This document shows positions 1 to 9,486 of a stretch of DNA of 64,000 bases, in pieces (position 1 is the stretch's first letter; every line of letters begins with the position of its first letter). Origin of the DNA: Tetmemena sp. SeJ-2015 (lineage: Eukaryota > Ciliophora > Spirotrichea > Sporadotrichida > Oxytrichidae). Location: the NCBI GenBank assembly GCA_027382625.1, contig JAJKFJ010021923.1, positions 62,001 to 126,000 of the forward strand, read 5' to 3'. The notes beneath the pieces are model-generated. The model was not told where the DNA came from. It made no database searches and saw only the letters and a program-made list of their open reading frames with translations. The position numbers were made by a program, and so were the translations under genes.

Positions 1-869
1 TTTCTAACTTTAGTTTCTAGGATGCGCCTTTCATTCTGAAGATCTTCACTAGCTCTCTCTAACTTATATGCTTTGTTAGCCAGCTAATCATTCTCTGATT
101 ATCATTATCGTTTCTTGACTTTTGCATTTCATATTTTTCAAGCACTATATCGTGGTTTCTTTTGAGCAATTCAACAAGTCTTTCTTTCTCGTCTCTACCC
201 TAGACCTCCTGCGCTTTCTCTAAACAAACCTCCTCCAGATCCCATTAAAGGAACATCTCCTCAATTTATTACAAATTAAATAAGTTTAAAAAACTCCTTG
301 GGGGCCAGCAGCTGGATTCGAAGATTGCAGATTGACTTTGATATTGTAAAGTTAGGAGGCAAGAGTCTAATTTTCAAACTGAATTTGAGTTAGTTCCTTT
401 TCCATGTCCTTAACAAGAGCATTTTTGCGATGAAAATCTTGCTCATACTGTGCCATAATACTCTCGTAAGACTTGATTAGCGTTGAATTGCTCATTAGGT
501 GAGCCATCTCCACTATTTGTTCTTTTTCTGGCTCTGAAAGTGTCGCATTCTTGTTTAGCTGCTAAATATTATAACAATCCTCATCTCCTAAATATGTGTG
601 AGCAGCTGGATTTATAAGCACATAGCGATCAAGCTGCACATGCAACTGATTAACTATAGATGAATTTAGAACACAACTTTAGAATGCTTTAATTGTTGAA
701 GTAGTGTAAACTTACTGTATAGTGAGAGACTCATGACATCCTTCTTGTATTGAATTAGTTGCTCCTCCAAATCCTCACTCTTTTTATCCCTTTCAATCAT
801 GTCTAATCTGTTTAGTTGAATGTCAGCTCTCAACTTATCAGCTGCCTCGTAGTACGAATTCATATTCAA
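1..869 (-). CDS. Coiled-coil protein, 3' end outside window
   Basis: Unrecognised protein. It starts at the ATG complementary to 867-869 (MNMNSYYEAADKLRADIQLN) and runs off the left edge. After splicing a 62-bp GTAAGT...AG intron (654-715) and a 35-bp GT...AG intron (260-294), the product is almost entirely charged heptad-like sequence such as MEKELTQIQFENQ and KLERASEDLQNERR, so a long coiled coil is predicted. Family knowledge gives no specific assignment; a centrosomal or basal-body structural role would be a guess. Codons TAG and TAA occur in frame as glutamine. A 14-bp segment at 87-100 must be removed to keep the coiled coil in frame (see separate entry). The true stop is not in the window. 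Confidence 0.7.
87..100. other. IES candidate, 14 bp, pointer ATCATT
   Basis: Direct repeats ATCATT at 87-92 and 101-106 (AATGAT on the coding minus strand). Removing one copy plus the 8 bp between joins ...SRNDND to QLANKAYKLER in one frame and removes an in-frame TGA. The repeat is short, so chance cannot be excluded. Confidence 0.5.
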
Positions 870-1431
870 AATTTAACTTTATTATAACTTCCTCCCATTT
901 CAAACAATTTACAACATTACCACCATAGATGAATTTAAATGATATGAAGAAGTTAATACTTGCTTATAATCAGTTCTTATAAAGAGTTAAATCTAGTGAA
1001 GCCATAATTAGTGACTTCTCACTTTCGGCTTCATTTTATTAAGAAAGAGTCACACTCAGTTCATCCAGGCAACCTTATTATAGGTTATAGATAGTTTGAC
1101 ATCAATGTTAAAAGCATTTTAAAATGGAATTAATCTGAAATAGTTCGATGAATTTTAAGATAGCTTATAAATATTCGTATAAGCATTAAGAACTATTATG
1201 ATTTTAGATTTCAGTGGCACAAACTCTAGTATTTTAAAAGGAGATATTCTAATTAAATTGTATTGGTAATTATGCTGCGAATGAAAGCATAAAAGATTAA
1301 TTCATATACCTATTACTTATTAATTCATTATAGGATTTCGATTAAGGTAGAAACAAATTGCCGATCCTAGGAATCATCTACAACCATTTTTTTAGAAATC
1401 TAAATTTCAATAAATTCTCACCTATAGTGCT
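870..1431. other. Intergenic, no gene seen
   Basis: AT-rich stretch between the start of the coiled-coil gene and the stop of the Rab gene. No coding frame, RNA gene or repeat was recognised. In a gene-sized-chromosome ciliate it would contain two macronuclear chromosome ends, but these carry no telomere repeat in germline DNA. Confidence 0.5.
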
Positions 1432-2442
1432 TCAAGAAGAGCAGCAAGTTGATGATGCAGATCTGTTTTCACTGCTACTATCTATAGCCTCCTTGAGCTT
1501 CTTGAGTCCCATAGTTTTCTTTTTCTCGTCCTAAGAAGCATTGTTCTTCTTGACAATTAGCTTCTTGGTGATTTCAAGGAAAGATTCATCCACGTTAAGA
1601 CCAGTTTTGGCACTGACCTTCATCACCTTCAACTTATTTTCCTCCTCAAACTTCTTGATATCAGCATCTGAAACTTCCACCTCTTCAGCTGCGCAGTCTG
1701 ACTTGTTTGCAAGCACCATAACTGTGACGTCTTCACTGGAGTGCTTTTCCACTTCCTTCATCCATCCCACCACATTTAAGAAAGACTCCTGAAAGAGAGG
1801 ATAACCAGAATAAGTAGGATAGTTACCTTGTTAGTGAGGTCGAAGACTATAATGATTCCATCTGCTCCCTTGTAGTAAGCATTTGTGATTGTTCTATATC
1901 TCTCTTATCCAGCAGTGTCCCACTTTAAGAACATGAAGAGGCATTTAAAGCTTACGATTTGGAGCTTTATGGTGCTCTTGTTAATCTGCAGAGTTCTGAA
2001 TCTCTAATAAAACTGTTAGGAAAAACTTGAGCTTCTCTTATACGATAATTAACTTCGCTTATATAAGGGATATTTTCATCACCTTGCAAATCGTATTTTC
2101 TCTTTACTTACAAAATCAACTCCAATAGTGGTGATGTAGTTCTCTGAGAAGCAATCATCCTATTCACAATAATTAACACAAAAAATTCCCAGTCACGTTT
2201 TCTCCTTTCTTTGACAGGAGATATATTTATACAGTCAGAAAACTTACAGCGAATCTAACTAGTAGAGAAGATTTACCCACACAGGTGTCACCGATCAAGA
2301 CAAGCTTAAACAGAAAATCGCTATAATTAGGTTAAAATCTTTAAGGAGAGCAATAGGATTTGCAAAGTGATGAATGAACTTGCTCTTCTTAATCGACCAA
2401 GTTTAAGAGAGAATTGTGAACAACTTACTAATCTCGTTTCAT
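1432..2442 (-). CDS. Rab-family small GTPase
   Basis: Membrane-traffic GTPase that switches between GDP and GTP forms on vesicle membranes. The ATG is complementary to 2440-2442, and a first exon of 14 nt (MKRD) is followed by a 108-bp intron at 2321-2428. At least four further exons encode, in order, the P-loop GDTCVGKSS, switch I ending ITTIGVDF, switch II [20 protein letters not shown], the base-binding NKSD, SAKTG, and a C-terminus STCCSS before TGA. The paired cysteines fit geranylgeranylation. The length, about 205 residues, is normal. The closest resemblance is to the Rab1/Rab8 group, an inference from the effector-loop region only. No IES is needed to read it; all interruptions have GT-AG ends. 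Confidence 0.92.
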
Positions 2443-2639
2443 TTTAAATTCAAATGCAATTAATTTATTATAGTCAAGTTTCAAATCTTAAAAGAATCAA
2501 CTCTTCAAAGATAGATAACAATTTACATTTATGAAATAAAACTGTCAGTCAGCTACATTAAATAAACTTTTTCCTACTACGATTATATCTAAGATAACTT
2601 CATTGCCTATATTTATCTTCGTTTGCTTTCATTCTTATT

Positions 2640-3843
2640 TAAAAGAATGAATTTTTTCTAATCCTCTATCTCTGCATCAACTTCATTTTTGAGGAGTTAC
2701 TGAGCCTTTGCTATTTTATCTGCAATGCCTTTAAACATTGAGATTTGTTTGGACCTCTGAATATTTGTTCATCTCTCCAATTTAGCCTTCATCCTATTCA
2801 GGTAGTTCATTCATCATACCTATTAGTTTAATCTTGAGAATAGTAGATTCACTTTTCTTTCTTTATGTTAATAATTTTCCAGCTTTCTCTGGAACGTTAA
2901 AATAACTTTCTTGCTAAAATAAATTTGTTAAATAATAGATGATTTGCTTTTACAGATTTTCATTACCAGTCCTCTGATGTCTTAGTGGCTCAGCAGCATC
3001 CATGTTAAACTCCTCTTTTATACGACAATACAAATATTTTTAAACAGTAAATCTCTTATTAGCTTTCATTCATTTTGAGTAAAGGAGATGACTTCTCGCT
3101 TGATTGCTTTTGCTGAATGAGTGAATTTTATTTAATTTGTGCTTCATTGATCGTCTGATTGCGTTTTATAGACTGTTCTTTAAATTTTGAAGCAGAAAGT
3201 CTGTTATTAATGCGGGCGAATGGCGATGGAGAGCCAGGAGAAACAGAGCAACTGCTGCTACTTATCACTACATTTTCTTTATCATGGCTTTTGTCAATAG
3301 ATTATGACTAGTTTTGTAATATTTGATTTGAAATCTTTTCAAAACTTTTGAGAGGCGATATTTTCTTGGCAGATAGTCCCTAACTCAAAGGACATTATAT
3401 TAATATGATTGTATAAATAAAAGGCAATAAGAGTTTAAACTTGAAGAAGTGGCCCACTCATCTTTAACTTCTCTGATAGCGCGATGCTGCTCTTTCTTAA
3501 TTAAGCCCACTATCTTCTGACACCTTCGATGGAATAGCTCACTCTCTTCCTTCTTCATTTACTTCAGCATTCAAAATATCTTCTTTAAAAATGCTATAAT
3601 AGACCACATAAAATATGATTTGGTACTTATTGATAAGTCTTTGAGCCTCAAGTTCATCCTTGAGGTACTATTCCATATCTTTGTAGCTAATGTTCTCATT
3701 GTTAAGATTCAAATTTATATTCAAATTATTCTTATTCTTCTCTTTGCCACTTTAAGATGCGAGTTGGTTGGCTGTGTTATTTCTGCGATGATGACTTGCG
3801 AGTCTCTAGCTTGATAATACTCCACCCTTACTTTTTTGGACAT
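2640..3843 (-). CDS. Hypothetical protein, Ser/Lys-rich, interrupted
   Basis: Not recognised. The likely start is the ATG complementary to 3841-3843. Frames that stay open with TAA/TAG as Gln include a charged helix (LKQMKKEESELFHRRCQKIV, about 3450-3570), a Ser-rich stretch SSSCSVSPGSPSPFARINN near 3200-3260, EEFNMDAAEPLRHQRTGNEN near 2960-3020, and a terminal segment GIADKIAKAQQLLKNEVDAE near 2660-2740. These lie in more than one frame, so introns or IESs separate them. One GTAAAA...TTTTAG intron (about 2915-2955) is convincing; the other joins were not resolved, so the ends are approximate. A pair of ATATTTT repeats near 3573 and 3610 was tested as a pointer but yields an in-frame TGA. Confidence 0.55.
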
Positions 3844-4294
3844 CTTGCGAGCTTTTATTCATCTAGGAGTGGTGTTGTTACAAGTATGTTGTTTGTAAAT
3901 TCAAATTTTAACTAGCTACTTTAGAATAATAAATAAGATAAGAAAGAAAATATTTGTACTACTGAGTTAGTAAAGGCACTTGAGGCAGCAGCTGTAGAGT
4001 TATAAGGCGCAAATGAATTAAACTGCTACTAGGTAGACTACAAACTACGAGAGCTCTTAGTCAGTGTTGATTTCCTCTGCAAAGCTGCCATCAATTCAAC
4101 TTACTCATTTATATCATAGACAACAAATTTCTACTCTTAGTAAGCAAAATATATTTCTCATTTAGAGTCTGGTTATAAATATTTAATGTTTATACTCAAT
4201 CTTGAGAGTCAGTTAAATTTGTTAATTACTGGCTCAAGAAAGTAAGTTGTTGAGTAGGAGAGAGATTATTTAGAATTAATAATAATATTTAAAT
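3844..4294. other. Intergenic between divergent genes
   Basis: Upstream region shared by the minus-strand hypothetical gene and the plus-strand casein kinase gene. AT-rich; no ORF or RNA gene recognised. It presumably holds both promoters, but no defined motif was found. Confidence 0.45.
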
Positions 4295-6480
4295 ATGTTC
4301 AACGAAGGTTAGGAGATCTTAGAAAAGCGCTACAAGGTTATCAAGCGCCTCGGTGGGGGTGCCTTTGGAGAGATCTACAAGGGTAAGTCTATGCACTTAA
4401 ATTCATCCGTTTGCAACCTATTATCCGCAGTTTCGGCCGCAGCCATCTTGACACCTTACTTTAGTTGAGAAGAGAAAGACCGGAGAATTGCTCGCTGCCA
4501 AAGTCGTAAGTTTACACTTCTTTCAACTCCCTTACTGCAAGTTTGGGGTGGGTCTGTTAACTAGAGGCCTCCGCATTAGAATGCGTTGGCAGTTAGGCGA
4601 CAGACGAAGAAGTTGAGTGGTTGAGACTGGTCTAAGCTGATTTTTATAGGAAAAAGCCGTGAAACACCAGAGACACATTATGCTCTACTGGGAGTCTAAA
4701 CTCATTCACAAACTCAGAGGCAAAAGTAAGTCCTAAAACTAATTCATTCATAAATCAGTCATAAAATTTAAAAATTGATTTATTAAAACGAAGATTCATA
4801 TAATTTGATGAAAATCAATAACTAAATTCACAACGGATTCTTAAAAAGTGTCCCAGAACAATAATAACACTTCACCTGAGAGGTGCCCACTTGAACAGTG
4901 GCGTCCTATCTGAAATATAGAAAGCAACGGCATTTATTAGGTGGAGCTGTTTAGTCCTTGAGGCCATTTAGGCTTAGTCTATTTATAAATTATAATTCTA
5001 ACGACATTATGGCAAACACTAATCAATTCTCTATTAATAAGAATCCTATCAATCCTATTATATTCTGTGAATGATTTGAATAGCCTGCGTTCCAAACTTG
5101 CACTTCGTGGGTGACGAGAAGACTGATGAGAGCCGCACATACCATGTGATGGTTATGGACTTATTGGGCAAGAGTTTGGAAGACTTGTTCCAAGAATGCA
5201 GACGCAAGTTCGATCTTAAGACAGTGCTACAGATTGCCATTCAAATGGTAAGAGTCGACAACCTTCAAAAAGAGAATTGACTTAATTTTCCAATTTTGGA
5301 AGCTAAGCTCTTATTTACCTTTGACAAGAACATAAGGATCCTAATACTCCTTATAGATCCAACGTATTCAGAAGGTGCATGAGGAACGGATTATTCACAG
5401 AGATATCAAGCCAGACAATTTCCTAATTGGTGGCAACGAGAATAACAAGAACAGCATCTTCATTATCGACTTCGGTCTAGCCAAGTGCTACAAGAACTCT
5501 GACGGCGAGCACATTCCCTTCAGGGAGGGCAAGAACCTCACTGGAACTGCAAGATACGCAAGTAAACCTTTCTATATTAAGCTAATATAATCATCAATTA
5601 CAGGTATAATAAATGAGATGTTTATCAACACTCACATCGGATACGAGCAGTCCAGAAGAGACGATCTTGAGACCATTGGTCACGTGCTACTTTACTTCTT
5701 AAGAGGATCCCTACCCTGGTAAGGGCTTCCCGGTCGCTCAAAGAACGAGAAGTACAACAACATCAAAAAGAAGAAGCTTGAGGTTACTGTTGACGAGCTT
5801 TGCAAAGGCTACCCAGAGGAATTCAGAGAGTACATGAACTACTGCAGAAAACTGTAGTTCACTGAGGATCCAAGCTACAAGTAAACTTATTACTACTTTC
5901 TCCATCCACTTCATGATTCAATCTTAAGAGAAGAGTTCTTTAAACTTTCAAGTTTTACATCTTGGACTTATTTGAGGGCTGTATGAAAAAGAATGGCTGG
6001 GACCCTAAGTTGCCAGATTTCATTTGGAACAAAAATCGCCTCGTCATGGAAAAGGAGGCCCTTAAGCAAAATCTTATGAAGGTTATAAACAAGCCAATTA
6101 AGAAATACGAACAAGAGGGAGAAGCAGGAGAAGAGCAGAAGAAAGATACTGTTGGTGGACCTAGAAAAGTAGACAAGAACTCAATCGCCTTCAATTAGGC
6201 TAACTAAATTCTAAATCAGAGGAAGGATGCTGAGCCATCTGGCACCAGTGGACAGAAGAGAGGCACAGAAGTCAAACCTATGGCCATAGCTGGCTCAGGC
6301 ATAGTGGCTGGTACCAAGATGGGCAACTACCCACCTGATATGCAAAATCAGCAAGCATAATAGTATGACAACAGCGCCGTAGTTGGTGGCAACAGGTAGA
6401 CAGATCAGTTCAAGTAAGAACCATGATTTTTATTCATCCTCGTCTTTAGGAAATCAGCTCAGCAGATGTTCAACAGATGA
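4295..6480 (+). CDS. Casein kinase 1 family Ser/Thr protein kinase
   Basis: Cytosolic or nuclear serine/threonine kinase of the CK1 family. The ATG at 4295 starts [20 protein letters not shown], followed by the glycine loop [14 protein letters not shown] with the catalytic Lys, the catalytic loop [13 protein letters not shown] (about 5395-5437), DFGLAK, and GTARYAS in place of APE-type sequence, which is diagnostic for CK1. [11 protein letters not shown] and LPWQGL follow, the usual CK1 C-lobe. The tail after about residue 300 is Gln/Gly/Lys-rich and ends at TGA 6478-6480. Six GTAAG/GTAAA...AG introns are visible, the longest about 354 bp (4726-5079). In-frame TAA/TAG codons read as Gln throughout. 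No pointer-type interruption was needed. The locus is complete and of normal domain length. Confidence 0.95.
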
Positions 6481-6988
6481 ACTGATATGCCAGACGATGG
6501 CAAACCTTTGCCTCGTCAAGATTGAGTTGACTGAGTAGGGTGAGATAGGAGCTTGTTTTTGTGAGACTTAGAGGGAATCGAGTCTGAGTTTGCACTTATA
6601 ACTATATATGCCGTATCAAAGTTACAATTATACCTCGACAAGATTCTTCAGTCTCCTCTATGAGTTCTAATTTCCCCTCTTAGTTTCTCAAATTTTAGCG
6701 TTTAGCTATTTGTGGAACTATAAGTAATAGAGTAGACCAGCAGAAGCAATTCTTCCTCAATTTGCTCTCAAACTTATAAGGGATGAAGGCAGATATAGAC
6801 TAATCTTAAGCTCTCATATTACAAAGACTCGCACTATACTTTCTACTCTGTATCTGAGCTTCATCCCCTTTAATTTTCTAAAGATTAAATCACACCAACT
6901 CTATAATTGTAACTCTAATTTATAAAACTACTATGCCAGAATGACAAATATCTAAGCTTATTGATTTAATAGGTATTGAGATAAAAAG
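6481..6988. other. Intergenic, no gene seen
   Basis: AT-rich interval between the CK1 stop and the next plus-strand ATG at 6989. No coding frame or structured RNA was recognised. Confidence 0.45.
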
Positions 6989-9420
6989 ATGCAGAGCACA
7001 GGACAAAATTAGATGAGCACAAAGCAGGCTCAAATAGCAGCAATGCTAAGCAATTCTTATAAGCATCAGTAGCGCAAGTTAAGTTATTCACCTGTGTTGA
7101 AATAATTATAATGACAACATAATACCCATTTTAGCAAAGAAGAGAACAAATCTACAAGAAGAACTTATGAGGCTCCCTTAACGTAGAGCACACTCCAAAA
7201 CTGATAAGTACAACGATGATCCCTTACTAGGAGTAGGAAACAGCACTCATAATGGAACTCTTTTCTAAGGAAACCCTGATGATTCGTTAGACTCATCACT
7301 TCTAACAATGGGATTAATGAACCCTAACAATCATACCTAGCAGCCCTTTTCACATAACGCTCATCATCACTCTTAGCATTCTCATGCCCCGTCTTCACTA
7401 GCATAGCAGTTAACTGCTCTAACTAATTCAAACCTCTCTAGAGATATCGCAGCTTCATCTCACAATTAAAATTTCACAGCTGTAGTTGGTCAAAATAATA
7501 GCACTGGACTAGGAAATACGGGAAGCTTTGTGTAGAGCTCTCTTGATAAGCCCTAGCTTCCACAGAGATTCTCACCTTTACAATTCTCTTTGCCTAATTA
7601 GACAGGTGGAGTTGCTGGAATTGGTGCTCGTAAAGCTGAGAGCAGAGAGAACCATAAAATATTATTCAAAAGAAAGGAGCATGGTAAGAAGAGTGAAGAT
7701 CTTAGATACTTTTTTTGCATATTTTGAAATTGAAATTCAAACAAGGTCAATCAAGACAACTGGATTACAGATAAATATTTTATCATAAGTAGCATATTTT
7801 GAAATTTACTTAAATATAGTTCTCACTTTGATATGTCCTCCTTAATTACTTTGAATAATTAAAGTTAAATAGAGAGAGAGAATAGTAGTATAATCATTTA
7901 GTCGGTTCAATTTTTATCAGCTACTTTATTATAGATTTGGGCTAAGTGTGTAAATTTAATAGCTCACTGCTGATCATTAACTGAGGGTTGTTGCTGGGGG
8001 AGTTTAACAAAAGTTATGTCATATATTATTCATTCAGGTTATGTCATCAACTATATCATCTTCTTCCTTCCTCCATCTCAGATAGCTTTCTCTTGAGTGA
8101 TTTTTATATAGTCAAATAAATCTCTGCTACGTCTTAATTCTAAAGGAACTCAATTCTTGGAAAAATGATAGGTTAAAATCTAATCATCATCATTATCATT
8201 ATTATCATTCTTTAGCCAGACTCTTAATGGACCAACTGGTTTAATTTTTAATCTCTCTGAATGAGTCTATTCTGCCTCCGCATTTCAAAACTCTCTCTGC
8301 CTCATCAGGTTGGCAAGGCTTCTAGTCTCTGCTAATTGCTTGAGCTAAATCTGATTAACTCACTTCATATATTTCTAATGTAATAACAGATCATATGAGA
8401 AATCATAGCTAAACTTTCGGCAAGGAGACTGCAGCCCAACCTTTGCTAAAGTACTCTCATTATAGATTGCAAATTATCACTATAATAATTCTAAAGAACT
8501 CTAACATAGTAATAACTTAGAACACCATTAGCAAAGTTCAAACAGCAGCTCTTCCACCTCAAGGCTCTTCAGGCTCAAACATGGGAAGTTTAGCAGGCTT
8601 GTCATAACTCATAGAGAGAGAGGGTCACGGAGGAGCAGCCTCAAATTCCATGAATCTATTCGATCCTACAGGAATGGCCACACTTGGAGTCATGGCTACC
8701 AATAGTATCGACAAATAGAAAGCCAAGAAAATCGGCTAACAACCATAGATGATGGGGTAACCCAATCATTAACGCTCATACTCTTATGAGCAAAAAGCAA
8801 AGATCTATGCCAATAAGTTCACTAATGGCAACTAAAATCAAACTTACTCTTCGCTTTAATAGCAACCCTACTATCAGCAATCGAATGGAGTCAATGGGTA
8901 GCAGGTAAATAACTAATTTCAAGCTTAGAACTAAATGCATCACAGTCAATATGGACCACAATTCACATTGGGGGCTCAAACTTCATAAGGATTCATGACA
9001 TAGTAGTAGTAATAACACTCCAATCAAAGTAAGTGGTGGATTCTTTATTTTCAAATTGAAAGTATCCAAACTTTTAAAAAAGACTAAATCATAATCTCAA
9101 CAAATTATAACTTTCTGAGCATTCTTTCAACCTTTTTTTTCTTTACTCATTTTTTTTTGAATAAAAAAGTTAATATAAGCTGGCATTCAGAGTTCCCTTA
9201 TCATCACGATAAAAGTTAATGATAAGTTTTGGGATTCATATTTGATAGTATTCTCATTATACTATATCCTATAACATTTTTATAACATAATTACAAGATA
9301 TTTTGTATGACTGAGCTTAATTTCTACATTTAGATGGTGGCTCCAGGAATCAAGCTAGATTTTAAAAGATGCAGACTTTATTTATTACAATTAAGTTGAA
9401 ATAAACTCTGCCTAAGCGTA
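6989..9420 (+). CDS. Gln/Asn-rich coding segments upstream of PP2C
   Basis: Two blocks stay open with TAA/TAG as Gln. Block 1 starts at ATG 6989 (MQSTGQNQMSTKQAQIAAML) and, after an interruption near 7085-7130, continues to about 7702 with KTDKYNDDPLLGVGNSTHNG and many His/Asn/Gln. Block 2 (about 8400-9030) includes LFDPTGMATLGVMATNS, a QQPYYQQ stretch and a run of Gln at 9000-9012. No known domain. Two readings are possible. (a) Block 1 is the 5' part of the PP2C gene, joined by the 14-bp repeat 7689-7702/9546-9559, and block 2 is a separate nested or scrambled segment. (b) Blocks 1 and 2 form their own gene, joined at AAGGAG repeats near 7672 and 8430, and PP2C starts at ATG 9487. The sequence alone does not decide. 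Confidence 0.55.
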
Positions 9421-9486
9421 AAATTTGATATTTGTTTTTTATCCACCCATTTTATTTTCAATATGCTTTAGTTTTTATTATAAATA

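Noticed and set aside
3573..3616. ATATTTT direct repeat in the 2.6-3.8 kb gene as an IES pointer
   Set aside because: Collapsing it puts a TGA directly in frame, so it cannot be the functional junction as read here.
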